Source: Actinomycetota bacterium (lineage in GTDB: Bacteria > Actinomycetota > Geothermincolia > Geothermincolales > RBG-13-55-18). From it: a DNA stretch of 64,000 nucleotides. A program made the translations under genes and the position numbers. Each line of letters opens with the position of its first letter. Positions within the stretch are counted from its first letter, which is position 1. Positions 17,289-25,560 of the stretch are shown in pieces. The stretch lies in NCBI GenBank assembly GCA_013178005.1, contig JABLXL010000003.1, positions 42,907-106,906 of the forward strand, read 5' to 3'. The notes beneath the pieces are model-generated. The model saw only the letters and a list, made by a program, of their open reading frames with translations. It made no database searches and was not told the origin of the DNA.

Positions 17289-17840
17289 CTATGGTTGTTC
17301 GCCGTCCGTGGCAGCAACACGGGCCGCCATCAGGCGCTCCAGCCAGCGCAGCTCCTCGCGGTAGGCGGCGATCTCGCGATCCCTGACCGCGTCCAATGCC
17401 CCGCTGCCAAGACCTTCCAGTATCTCGCGCTCCCTCAGGAGGCGCTTGAGCTGGGCGCGGAGGAACTCCTTTCTCGATTCCAGGGCCTCTCGCGCCTCGT
17501 CCTCGCCGAGGCGGCCGATGAAGGCCGCCCCCACCGCGTAGTCCAGCCGCAGCGGCTCCCGGGACGAGCACAGGTCATACACCATATCCTTCAACCTGCG
17601 CTCTCCCTCCGCGGTGATGCCGTAGACGATCCTCTCCGGCATGTTTCCGCCCTTCTCCCTCCATGAAACCAGGCAACCCTGCTCCTCCAGGCGCACGAGG
17701 TTCTTGTAGACGGAAACCCGGCTGGCGCGCGTCCAGCGCAGCAGTCCCCTCTCCTCCATCTCGCGCAGGAGCTCGTAGCCGTGCTTCTCACCCTCGGCGA
17801 GGAGGCCCAGGATCATGGCCGCGGTCCTCGAGGTCGACAT
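17289..17840 (-). CDS. PadR-family transcriptional regulator, 183 aa
   Basis: Winged helix with AAMILGLLAEGEKHGYELLREMEERGLL, then SVYKNLVRLEEQGCLVSW, typical of PadR; then a C-terminal dimerisation coiled coil (subfamily with longer C-terminus). GGAGG precedes ATG 17840. It is the first gene of a PadR-TetR pair upstream of the acyl-CoA operon. PadR proteins often sense phenolic or hydrophobic compounds and are autoregulated; a perfect TGATCATGATCA palindrome lies 16 bp upstream of the start. Confidence 0.88.
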   Translation of the reverse strand: MSTSRTAAMILGLLAEGEKHGYELLREMEERGLLRWTRASRVSVYKNLVRLEEQGCLVSWREKGGNMPERIVYGITAEGERRLKDMVYDLCSSREPLRLDYAVGAAFIGRLGEDEAREALESRKEFLRAQLKRLLREREILEGLGSGALDAVRDREIAAYREELRWLERLMAARVAATDGEQP

Positions 17841-17855
17841 GGAAACCTCCCATCG

Positions 17856-17867
17856 TGATCATGATCA
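17856..17867. promoter_or_regulatory. 12-bp perfect palindrome upstream of PadR
   Basis: TGATCATGATCA just before the ribosome binding site of the PadR gene, well placed for autorepression. Not the classic ATGT-N8-ACAT PadR box. Confidence 0.35.
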
Positions 17868-18269
17868 GCGCTCAACCGGCAATAAACGCTTTCGATGTTT
17901 GCTCGCCAGAAGCCGCGACATCGATTTCCCCTTAAAAAGTCGCCACGCTCTCCCTCGGGTCTCATCCTAATAAACTATTAACTACTATATATTAAACTAG
18001 CTTGTCGTGCACCATTATGCAATGGTTACCGGTCGTGGGGATGATGCTTGCTGTCCGGCCCTTACCTTGACTGCTTGCCTTATTGCCCCGTTGCCATGCA
18101 TCATCTTCGGGTTACCGTCCCCGTTCCAGGAAGAAGATTCCACAAGGAATGGGCTTTATGCTCCGCGAACCATCCGCGGTTCCCCGAAGCTCCGTTTTCC
18201 CTCCTGCTTCCCGCCGCCGCGGCGCAACTACCGGGTTTACTGCCCGTGTGTGATCGAGCGCGGGGAGGC
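17868..18269. other. intergenic region upstream of PadR
   Basis: No gene. AT-rich island 17968-18000 has TAAACTA (17971), TTAACTA (17978) and TAAACTA (17993) as direct repeats, probably containing the PadR-TetR promoter. Confidence 0.45.
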
Positions 18270-18929
18270 TCAGCCGGGATCCACCATGGAATCGTGAGGG
18301 GATGGGGGCTCCAACCTGCCGTCGGCTATGGATATGACGCGGCTGCTCACTTCCCCGCAGAGCATGCGCAGCTCGAAGGCGTTCAGATAGTCGGTGGCCG
18401 AGGCGTCGAAGAGGATGCGTAGGTTGGGCGGGAACTCCTCGTCTCCCCTCCAGGCGATGAGCAATAAGGGGAGGCGCGGAAAGGTGTCTATGACCATGCC
18501 CAGGTCTCCCTGGTCCACCTTCCTGGCGCCCAGCGCCTCGCAGGCACGGCCCATCCCCTCCAGGTCCTCCCCGAACCTGCGGCAGAGCTTTTCCTCCACC
18601 GTCTCGGAGAAGCTCTTGGCGTAGAAAAGGCCGTCTTTCAGCTCCCGGTAAGGCACCCACCTGCTCGCGAGGGGACCCGCCTTCGCCTTGGCTAAATAGA
18701 GGAAAGCCAGCAGCTTCACCACGTAGGTGTCGAGGAACTTGGGGGCGTGAAAAGAGAGGTCGGGATGGGAGATGAAGAGCTCCCAGCGCATAAAGGACAG
18801 TCTGAAGCAGCCCTCCTGGAAGGGAACACCCGCGCGCTCCGCTATATCCGAGGGGTCGCTTCCTTTAAGCACCGCGCTGGGATCGGCGAAGGGGTCCCTA
18901 TGGACGCCGCCGTTTTTTTCTTCCGTCAA
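18270..18929 (-). CDS. DUF3786 domain protein, 219 aa (TTG start)
   Basis: Matches DUF3786 along its length: LLAFLYLAKAKAGPLASRWVP, then ELKDGLFYAKSF, then FPRLPLLLIAWRGDEEFPP and LFDASATDYLNAFELRML. The domain is found in anaerobes, often near corrinoid or iron-sulfur enzymes, and has no established function. TTG 18929 follows GGAGGG-ATTGACT and begins 2 bp after the nudix stop, so translation is probably coupled. Last gene of the nrd operon. Confidence 0.75.
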   Translation of the reverse strand: MTEEKNGGVHRDPFADPSAVLKGSDPSDIAERAGVPFQEGCFRLSFMRWELFISHPDLSFHAPKFLDTYVVKLLAFLYLAKAKAGPLASRWVPYRELKDGLFYAKSFSETVEEKLCRRFGEDLEGMGRACEALGARKVDQGDLGMVIDTFPRLPLLLIAWRGDEEFPPNLRILFDASATDYLNAFELRMLCGEVSSRVISIADGRLEPPSPHDSMVDPG

Positions 18930-18931
18930 AG

Positions 18932-19381
18932 TCAATCCCTCCAGAGCCGGCCGAGATAGACTCCTCCCCCACGATAGCCGGGGGCGCAGGCCCGCTGCAG
19001 GAACGCCGCCATGGGCGGATACAGCCTCACCCGCTGAAGTTCCCCTAACTCGACGAAGGCGCAACCTTTAACCCTGGGGTCCGAGGAAGGCCTGATCTCC
19101 CCTCCCCTTTCCATTCCCTTGAACACCAGGTTGACGATGTGCCTGGACCCGTCGGGGTAGAAGGTCTCGCTCACGCAGAGAAGGCGGCCGGCCTGCACCT
19201 CCAGGCCGGTTTCCTCGCGCACCTCCCTATGCAGGGCTTCCACCATGCTCTCACCCCACTTTACACCTCCGCCCGGGAGAAGGTAATATTCGCCTTCCCC
19301 CTCCTTGCGATGCCTCACCAGCAGCAACCTGCCCTCGCGCGTCACCGCCGCCGCGACTCGAAGGCGCGGGCTCTCCTGCAA
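18932..19381 (-). CDS. Nudix hydrolase, 149 aa (TTG start)
   Basis: Complete Nudix box GGGVKWGESMVEALHREVRE followed by ETGLEV (Gx5Ex7REUxEExGU), after the strand RLLLVRHRKEGEGEYYLLP. Hydrolyses a nucleoside-diphosphate-linked substrate; placement in a nucleotide reduction operon suggests (d)NTP housecleaning. Best start is TTG 19381 (GAGGAG seven bases upstream); TTG 19396, overlapping the NrdG stop, is an alternative. Confidence 0.85.
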   Translation of the reverse strand: MQESPRLRVAAAVTREGRLLLVRHRKEGEGEYYLLPGGGVKWGESMVEALHREVREETGLEVQAGRLLCVSETFYPDGSRHIVNLVFKGMERGGEIRPSSDPRVKGCAFVELGELQRVRLYPPMAAFLQRACAPGYRGGGVYLGRLWRD

Positions 19382-19392
19382 CGCTCCGCTCC

Positions 19393-20118
19393 TCAAGAGG
19401 CCGACATCCCCACCAGGCCCCTCACCCTGGTGGGCACGTGCTCGGAGAGCTCCTCCGCCCAACTGGTCAGAGCCTCGTCCGGGAAACCGGGTGCGCCGGC
19501 ATATCCAGGGTCGAGGGTGTGCTGGGAGCGGAACTGCTGGAGCACCAGGGATTGCGCGCCCTTTATCATGCACGCCAACTCCTCGAGGTCCTCCCGCCCC
19601 ACCAGCCCGGGCACCACCGTGCACCTGAACTCGTGTTCCACGCCGCTCTGGATTATCGCCTCCGCAGAGGCGCGGATGGCCTCGGGATCCACGGGGCGCC
19701 GCGCCACCTGGGGATAGCGCGACAGGGAGGTCTTCAGGTCCATGGCCACGGCGTCCAGCAGCCCTCCCTGGAGCAAAGACCTTAGCACCTGGGGGCGCGA
19801 CCCGTTGGTGTCTATCTTTACCGCGAAGCCGAGGTCTCGAAGTTCCGCGCACATGAGAGGCAGGTCCACGTGGATGCAGGGCTCACCGCCGGTTACGGCG
19901 ACGCCGTCTATCCACCCCCTACGCTGCTCGAGGAAGGCAAGCACCTCCTGCCACGGCAGGCACTCGCCGTTTCCCCTCTCCTCCACCAGCTCCGGGTTGT
20001 GGCAGTAAGGGCAGCGGAAATTGCATCCGCCTAAAAAGACCACGCTGCATATCTTCCCCGGCCAGTCCAGCATGCTGGAGGGCAGAAATCCCCTTACGCT
20101 ACGGAAGACGGAGGCCAT
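19393..20118 (-). CDS. nrdG: anaerobic ribonucleoside-triphosphate reductase activating protein (radical SAM)
   Basis: Installs the glycyl radical on NrdD using SAM and a [4Fe-4S] cluster. Cluster motif CNFRCPYC (about residues 30-37), VTGGEP for SAM binding, and KIDTNGSRP. At 241 aa it is in the longer TIGR02495-like subgroup rather than the 150-aa E. coli type. ATG 20118 comes one base after the redoxin stop. Co-transcribed with nrdD. Confidence 0.92.
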   Translation of the reverse strand: MASVFRSVRGFLPSSMLDWPGKICSVVFLGGCNFRCPYCHNPELVEERGNGECLPWQEVLAFLEQRRGWIDGVAVTGGEPCIHVDLPLMCAELRDLGFAVKIDTNGSRPQVLRSLLQGGLLDAVAMDLKTSLSRYPQVARRPVDPEAIRASAEAIIQSGVEHEFRCTVVPGLVGREDLEELACMIKGAQSLVLQQFRSQHTLDPGYAGAPGFPDEALTSWAEELSEHVPTRVRGLVGMSAS

Positions 20119-20119
20119 A

Positions 20120-20365
20120 TCAATTGAGGCGTTCCGCAACGTCGCGCGGCGAGGGCACTTCGCAGCGCCAGGCATGCACCTCTCGCCCGCTGTCATCCAC
20201 CACCACGATGCTGGGCGTGCACAGCACGCTGTAGAAGGCCGCTTCGGCCAATCCGTCCACTTCCTCGATGTCGTATATCTCCGTGTGTGGGAAACGCCCG
20301 GCGACCTCCTTTGCGGCCGGACACTTATTGCAGTCCCGCTTCACGAAAACCTTCAGGTGCTGCAC
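20120..20365 (-). CDS. glutaredoxin/NrdH-like thiol redoxin of the NrdD operon, 81 aa (GTG start)
   Basis: Thioredoxin-fold mini-protein with active site CNKC (residues 12-15), TPSIVVVDDSG (cis-Pro loop), and a C-terminal helix. It follows AAAGGAGG and overlaps the nrdD 3' end by 41 bp. Small redoxins next to NrdD are used as reductants or for cysteine recycling in class III systems that do not use formate. That role is inferred from position. Confidence 0.85.
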   Translation of the reverse strand: MQHLKVFVKRDCNKCPAAKEVAGRFPHTEIYDIEEVDGLAEAAFYSVLCTPSIVVVDDSGREVHAWRCEVPSPRDVAERLN

Positions 20366-23300
20366 CTTCCTGACCTCCTTTCAGACTCGTGCGTACCCGG
20401 TCCTTGAGCTCCCCCACCTTGCCCTTGTTCCAGGTGGTTATCTTGGAGAAATAACCCACGATGCGCGTGATGCCGTATGTGTCGTCGGAACCGCAGTGCG
20501 GGCAGTTTTCGTGCAGGCCGCGGTGGGTGCGCCGGCAGTCGTTGCACACCGTGAACTCGGGCGAGAACGCGATCTGCGAGGAATGCGTGTTGCGGAAGGT
20601 CTTGATGACGAAGTTCTTGATGGACGCGGGATCCGGCTCGTGCTCGCCCAGCCAGATGTGGCATATGGCTCCCGCCTCGATGAGGGGGTGGAAGAGGCTC
20701 TGCTTCTGCACCCTCTCGATGTAGTCTATGTCCGCCTCCACGTTCAGGTGGACGCTGTTGGTGTAGTAGAACTCGTCGCGCTCGATATCCCCTTTCAGCA
20801 CCTGCACCGCCTGGGAGGGGTAGTATTTCATGTCCAGCTTGGCGAGCCGGTAGCCGCTGGACTCCGCGGGCGACTCCTCCAGGACCATGTTGATGCCGTA
20901 CTGCTCGGAGAGGCGCTTGCAGGTGAGGTTCATGTGCGCCACCACCTTGAGCCCGAACTTCAGGGCTTCCTGCGACTGGTGGAGCTCCATGCCCGTGTGG
21001 TACTGCACCATCTCGTTGAGACCGAGGAGCCCCGCCAGGTAGGTGAGGCGCTCGAGGCGCAGGTACGGCTCGCCGTCCTTGTCGTCGCAAAGCACCGAGA
21101 GCGGCCCCCTCACCCCGAGGTCCATGAGGCTGGCGATGAATTGCTTCTTCTGCAGGTGCGCCTTGGCCACCATCTGCATGGCCTTCTCAAGCTCGTGGAA
21201 CAGCACCTCGTCCGAGCCGTTGGCCTTGTAGGCGATACGCGGCATGTTGATGGTGATGTTCTGGAGGGCCGAGAAACGCATCCTCTCCGGGGTCATGGTC
21301 TCCTGCAGATCCTGATCCTTGAGCCTCAACTTGAGCCTGCAACACTGGGACACGGTTATCTCGTCCCCGCGGTCGAATACGAAGTAGGTTATGCCCTGCC
21401 TGGACGCGACCCTGCACGCGAGGTCGAGGAACTCCTCGTGCCCCTCAGTTTGGAAGAAGTCCTCGTTGATGTGGAGCAGGGGCTTGGGGAACACGAAGGT
21501 CTTCCCCATGGCGTCACCCTCCAGGTAGACCTCGAAGAGGGCTTTGAGGAAGGTCTGGGCCTCCTTCTCGTAGTCCTTGTAGGTCTTGCCCGTGTACACG
21601 CCGCCAGGCCCTATGGCAGGGGTATCGCGGAAATGCCGCGGCACGTTCCAGTAGAGGTTGAAGTCGGTGAACACCACCTGGCTGTTATGGGCGAAAACGC
21701 CGTCGCCGGTGAGGAAATTCTCCGTTCCCTCCACCCCGATATCGTAGACGTAGGGCTGATCCTCAAGCTCCTCGATGGAGCGGACGGACGCCGGGAGCAG
21801 GTTGGCGCTCCGCTCCAGGGCGTGGCTCAATTCCGTGAGCCGCTCATGCTGTCTGAGGGCCAGCTCCAGCCCATGCCTCAGCATGTTGAAGTTCGAGCCC
21901 AGCTGTCGCGCGTCGAAGAAATAGCTTGCCCCCTCGCCCTCGCCTTTTTCCTCCAGGGCGTGGGGCAAATACAAGGCATCGAGCGCCTCTTGCACCTCGA
22001 CCCCCTCGTATTCCGTTCCCCGGAGCGCCGTATCCGGCCTGATATGGCAGCTATGTACCGGGACGCGGCCGCTATCCAGCTCGCGCAACAAACCCCTGGC
22101 CGTGGAATAAGGGAGCCCGGCGTCCTCGACATATCTGCGACAGATCTCCGCGATGTCCTCGCGGTATAGTTGCTCGAGCAGGCGGACGTCCACGCATGCC
22201 AGGCGCTTTTCCACCTCGTCGCGCAGCTCAGCGATCTTTTCCGGCGTGATGCGGCCCGCTTTCTTCAAAGAGATATGGTCTCCGAGCGTCTCCTTGATCA
22301 ACTTCTTCAGGTGACGGTAGGAATACCTTTTCTGGCTGTAGACCCTGTCCGCCGACTTCGTCATCCTCACCCTCTCGCTCTCCTTGCCGGGATGGATGAA
22401 GAAGACCCTGTCGAAATGCTGCCTGCCGATGGTGAGCACGTGCCTTTTGGCGGATTTCTTCACCGCGACCCCATTGATGGTCGGCGGCTCCAGGCTGTCC
22501 GTCCTCAAGCTGGGCGTGGCTCCCAGCCGGGTGAAAGCAAACCATAGATGTGATTTCAGGGTTTCCGACACCGTGCTGCACCCGATGCGACCGGCGGAAA
22601 TATAGCCGTCTCCCGAAAGGTAGGCGGCGATTAATTCCCGCACTATCTCCGCGTCGCCCAGAAGGACCGCTGCGGGAATGCGCTTGTTTTCTGCTCCCCT
22701 GCCGCAGAGAGCCTCGAAGAGGGCGACGTGCGCCTTGCCGCCGAAATGGCAGGAGCCGTCGCGGACCACGCAGGGCACCCCGAAAACACGCTCAACGCAA
22801 AGCGCGGCATCCTCCTCCAGGCGACGGTCGAAGAGGTGCAGGCGAACCTGGGAACCCAGGCTTCCCTCCGCGACATAATAGCCCAGCAGCCGCGCAAGCT
22901 CCGGCGTCACCTCGAGACGTCGGGGGATGCCGTACCTGCTGCGGGCCCTGTCCACCACGAACACCTTTCCGTTCTCCTCCACGGCTCCGCGCCCCTCCAG
23001 CAGTCGCAGCGCGTCTATGGGGCCCGGCGAGAAATCGATATCGTTGATATCTATGACCGCCGGCGTGAGCACCGTTTCGGGGTTCTCCCTGGGGAGCGCC
23101 TTGACGATTCGTCCGTGCTCGTCGAAGGCGAACAGGGAGTGGTTGTCGGTCACCTTTACCCTCTGGCCCTGGCCCGTGGTCACCTCCACGATGCGGTGGT
23201 TGTTCGCGTGCCTTATGGCCGCGTAGATGCGCGCGAAGCGGGTTTTTCCCGTATGGTGGTCGAAGCTAACGGCATAGTAACGGTCCCCCTCCACGGGGAC

Positions 23301-24863
23301 GCTGGCCTCGCCCTCGTCGCCGGTGAAGGACTCCACGAAAGGCCCGATCTCCACCAGGTCCAAGCTGCCCTTCAAACGGTCGTATACGAATATCTTCTCG
23401 TCCGAGCGCAGGGATCCCCTTGCGCCGGCGAGCTGGTTGAATTCATAAATGAGCATCTGGGCAAGCTGTTTTATGCGGTCGTACCCCAGCCCCACCAGGT
23501 AGGGGGCGAAGAACATGTTAACCGCCTCCCAGCCTATGGCCCCCGCGTAGTGGGACTGCAGGGTGGAGGCCATCTTCACCATGTGCCCTATGAGCACCTC
23601 GGGATGCTTGGCCGGCCTCGAGGTGCTGGTTATGTTGGGCAGGGAGATACCGTATTTCTTTATATAGTCGAGGCTGTGGCCTCCGCAGTTGTGGGAATAT
23701 ATGCCGTTCGCGATGAGGGTGCCGGAAGCGGTGGTGACGTCGTAGATGTAGGCGTCCAGGACCTCCACCGGCTCCGCCATCACCACGCGCGCGCGGTTCA
23801 CCGCGGGTCGCGAGCCCCGCGTCCTGGGCGCAGAAGCGCGTGGTGCGCGGGCGGCGCCCGCCACGAGCTCGTTCATCCTCTGGTGGGCCAGCAGGAGGTC
23901 CTCGGCGGTGAAGCGGAACTTGAAGGTCACTGCGTTGGCTTCCAGGAGATGGGTGATGTCCAGCTCCTCGAGGCCCCTTTCCCGGCCCTCGCCCACCTCG
24001 ATGGTCTCCACCTCGTCCCCCGGACGCACCATGGAGGCGGGCTTGACGTCGCCCGAGGTTATCACCGGGTGGTCGTGGGTCACCACGCAGTGCTTTCCGT
24101 CGGAAGTGGCCAAAAAGATCATCTCCTTGCCCAGGCGGTCTTTCTTGACCACCCGCTTGACCTCCGTCCAGTTGCCGCCGCGGTCAAGCATCTCCAGGCG
24201 CGAGGGGTACTTGACCCTGACCGTGGGCTCGGGCCTGGTTTCCCCTTCCAGGAGGTGGTAGAGCTGTTCCATGGTGGTGGTGAACACCAGGGGCGATCCC
24301 TTCACCCTCCAGTGAACCACCGTGTCCCCAAGGTAGGAATACGGCCGGATGATGAAGCCCAGGTCGTGAAGGTGTATGTCGCCCACCATGTGTGCCCTCG
24401 CGATATCCTCCGAGAACACCTTGCGAAGGGCGAATTCCTTGAGGATGGCCTCGGCAAGGGTGAGGTTTATGGACTCCGGGTTGTGGGTGGTGTTGCTGTT
24501 CTCTTTGTTGGCGCTGGTGATGATCTGCTCCACGTCGTACATGGGAAGGCCGAGGTGGGAGTGGCGCTTGTGCATGGTTCCCAGGCCGCGCTCCAGCAGC
24601 TCCAGGTCCACCAGCTCCCGGATTATGGAGGTGGTGACGGTGTTCAAGTGCCCCTCCACAATCCGCTGCTCCACCCTGTCCGCTATGAGCCTGGCCAGCT
24701 CCGGGCTCGCGTCGGTTTCCAGGATGAGCGAGTCGACGATCTTGTTCTTGTCCCAGAGGTTTATCTCCTCCTTGGAGGAGGTGCTCACCAGGAGGGCTAT
24801 GTCCGTGGCGTCCTCCGCCCTTTCCCTTCTCTTCAGCACTCTTATGTTGCTCGCAGCAGACAA
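20325..24863 (-). CDS. nrdD: anaerobic (class III) ribonucleotide reductase with two inteins, 1512 aa precursor
   Basis: Reduces NTPs to dNTPs without oxygen. Exteins: ATP-cone (about 5-105), then the ten-stranded barrel. Segments 1-175, 393-483 and 1061-1512 join to a 718-aa enzyme, the normal NrdD length. The C-terminus has the zinc site CNDC...CPHC (about 1440-1457) and the glycyl radical motif RIVGYF (Gly1470) followed by TTWNKGKVGE. Cys1174/Cys1175 in VSQCCRL are candidate active-site cysteines. Inteins interrupt after PY175 and after GARG483. Part of the nrdR-nrdD-redoxin-nrdG-nudix-DUF3786 operon under NrdR boxes. Confidence 0.95.
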   Translation of the reverse strand: MSAASNIRVLKRRERAEDATDIALLVSTSSKEEINLWDKNKIVDSLILETDASPELARLIADRVEQRIVEGHLNTVTTSIIRELVDLELLERGLGTMHKRHSHLGLPMYDVEQIITSANKENSNTTHNPESINLTLAEAILKEFALRKVFSEDIARAHMVGDIHLHDLGFIIRPYSYLGDTVVHWRVKGSPLVFTTTMEQLYHLLEGETRPEPTVRVKYPSRLEMLDRGGNWTEVKRVVKKDRLGKEMIFLATSDGKHCVVTHDHPVITSGDVKPASMVRPGDEVETIEVGEGRERGLEELDITHLLEANAVTFKFRFTAEDLLLAHQRMNELVAGAARAPRASAPRTRGSRPAVNRARVVMAEPVEVLDAYIYDVTTASGTLIANGIYSHNCGGHSLDYIKKYGISLPNITSTSRPAKHPEVLIGHMVKMASTLQSHYAGAIGWEAVNMFFAPYLVGLGYDRIKQLAQMLIYEFNQLAGARGSLRSDEKIFVYDRLKGSLDLVEIGPFVESFTGDEGEASVPVEGDRYYAVSFDHHTGKTRFARIYAAIRHANNHRIVEVTTGQGQRVKVTDNHSLFAFDEHGRIVKALPRENPETVLTPAVIDINDIDFSPGPIDALRLLEGRGAVEENGKVFVVDRARSRYGIPRRLEVTPELARLLGYYVAEGSLGSQVRLHLFDRRLEEDAALCVERVFGVPCVVRDGSCHFGGKAHVALFEALCGRGAENKRIPAAVLLGDAEIVRELIAAYLSGDGYISAGRIGCSTVSETLKSHLWFAFTRLGATPSLRTDSLEPPTINGVAVKKSAKRHVLTIGRQHFDRVFFIHPGKESERVRMTKSADRVYSQKRYSYRHLKKLIKETLGDHISLKKAGRITPEKIAELRDEVEKRLACVDVRLLEQLYREDIAEICRRYVEDAGLPYSTARGLLRELDSGRVPVHSCHIRPDTALRGTEYEGVEVQEALDALYLPHALEEKGEGEGASYFFDARQLGSNFNMLRHGLELALRQHERLTELSHALERSANLLPASVRSIEELEDQPYVYDIGVEGTENFLTGDGVFAHNSQVVFTDFNLYWNVPRHFRDTPAIGPGGVYTGKTYKDYEKEAQTFLKALFEVYLEGDAMGKTFVFPKPLLHINEDFFQTEGHEEFLDLACRVASRQGITYFVFDRGDEITVSQCCRLKLRLKDQDLQETMTPERMRFSALQNITINMPRIAYKANGSDEVLFHELEKAMQMVAKAHLQKKQFIASLMDLGVRGPLSVLCDDKDGEPYLRLERLTYLAGLLGLNEMVQYHTGMELHQSQEALKFGLKVVAHMNLTCKRLSEQYGINMVLEESPAESSGYRLAKLDMKYYPSQAVQVLKGDIERDEFYYTNSVHLNVEADIDYIERVQKQSLFHPLIEAGAICHIWLGEHEPDPASIKNFVIKTFRNTHSSQIAFSPEFTVCNDCRRTHRGLHENCPHCGSDDTYGITRIVGYFSKITTWNKGKVGELKDRVRTSLKGGQEGAAPEGFREAGLQ
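21684..23414 (-). other. intein 2 in NrdD, 577 aa, with LAGLIDADG endonuclease
   Basis: Residues 484-1060 of the precursor. N-terminal block A SLRSDEKIFVYD with Ser1; block B VTDNHSLF near 571-578; LAGLIDADG motifs LLGYYVAEG (about 659-667) and AAYLSGDGYI (746-755); C-terminal blocks YVYDIGVEGTENFLTGDG then VFAHN followed by Ser+1. Splicing joins GARG to SQVVFTDFNLYW. All splicing residues (Ser1, His, His-Asn, Ser+1) are present, so it should be active; the homing endonuclease also looks intact. Confidence 0.92.
23688..24338 (-). other. intein 1 in NrdD, 217 aa mini-intein
   Basis: Residues 176-392. Block A SYLGDTVVHWRVKG (Ser1), block B VTHDHPVITSGD (TxxH), C-terminal VEVLDAYIYDVTTASG then GIYSHN with Cys+1 (CGGHSLDYIKKYG). 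No LAGLIDADG or other endonuclease; a basic/proline-rich linker (about 339-359) sits where it would be. Splicing joins FIIRPY to CGGHSLDY. Confidence 0.9.
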
Positions 24864-24895
24864 TTTATATTCCCCCCTCTCCTCGTGCCCGTTCT

Positions 24896-25360
24896 CTATT
24901 CCCGCTCTTTCTTCTCCAGAAGCTGCCCCAGCTCGCTCTGGAATTCGCTCAAGTCCTTGAATTCCTTGTAAACGGAGGCGAACCTGAGGTAGGCCACCTC
25001 GTCCACCTCCTTGAGTTTTCTCAGCACCGCCATCCCTATGGAGCTGGAGGGTATCTCGCTCTTCCCCTCCGCGCGCAGCTCCGCTTCGATCTCCGTCGCC
25101 ATGTCCTCTATCTGCTGGCTGGTGACGGGGCGCTTTTCGAATGCCTTCTTCAGCCCGATCAAAATCTTTTCTCTGCGATAGGGTTCCTTGTCGCCGTTAC
25201 GCTTGATCACCGCCACCGGGAACTGCTCGAAGCGCTCAAAGGTCGTGAACCTCTTCCCGCATTCCTTGCATTCCCTGCGCCTTCTTATTACCTGTCCGCC
25301 ATCCGCGCTTCGCGAGTCGATCACTTTGCTGTCCGGGAAACCACAAAAGGGGCATTTCAT
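24896..25360 (-). CDS. nrdR: transcriptional repressor NrdR, 154 aa
   Basis: Zinc-ribbon plus ATP-cone repressor of ribonucleotide reductase genes. CPFCG (residues 3-7) and CKECGKRFTTFE form the zinc finger; the ATP-cone follows from VIKRNGDKEPYRREKI to about 135. ATG 25360 (MKCPFCG) is the standard family start with GGGAGGGG upstream. First gene of the nrd operon, 32 bp before nrdD. Two NrdR boxes in its promoter indicate autoregulation with the reductase. Confidence 0.96.
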   Translation of the reverse strand: MKCPFCGFPDSKVIDSRSADGGQVIRRRRECKECGKRFTTFERFEQFPVAVIKRNGDKEPYRREKILIGLKKAFEKRPVTSQQIEDMATEIEAELRAEGKSEIPSSSIGMAVLRKLKEVDEVAYLRFASVYKEFKDLSEFQSELGQLLEKKERE

Positions 25361-25385
25361 CTCATATCCCCTCCCCAAACAGTTA

Positions 25386-25401
25386 ATACAATATATTGTG
25401 A
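25386..25401. promoter_or_regulatory. NrdR box 1 (downstream)
   Basis: Core CAATATATTG (25389-25398) matches CWATATATWG exactly. It lies just downstream of the predicted transcription start and 33 bp from the second box. Confidence 0.85.
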
Positions 25402-25410
25402 TTTAAAAGC

Positions 25411-25440
25411 ACTATAAAACACTAAATATTGTTTTGTCAA
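25411..25440 (-). promoter_or_regulatory. sigma-70-type promoter of nrdR-nrdD operon
   Basis: On the minus strand, TTGACA (25440-25435) is followed by an 18-bp spacer and TATAGT (25416-25411). Predicted start near 25404. Confidence 0.8.
25419..25434. promoter_or_regulatory. NrdR box 2 (inside promoter spacer)
   Basis: CTAAATATTG (25422-25431) matches CWATATATWG with one mismatch and lies between -35 and -10. The pair is about three helical turns apart, as NrdR tetramers require. Confidence 0.8.
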
Positions 25441-25560
25441 GTCTTTTCGCGAAAAAAGCGCCCGTTCCATTCTATCTATTTACCTCAAGTTTATCCTCAT
25501 GGCATGAAGCTTCCCTTGAGGGTTTCTTAAACCGTTTTTCCTTCAGTGATGCTCCAGGTA

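Noticed and set aside
20268..24971. Very long open frames on the strand opposite nrdD (up to about 750 codons)
   Set aside because: They arise from GC-biased codon use on the real gene; no family similarity and low-complexity composition.
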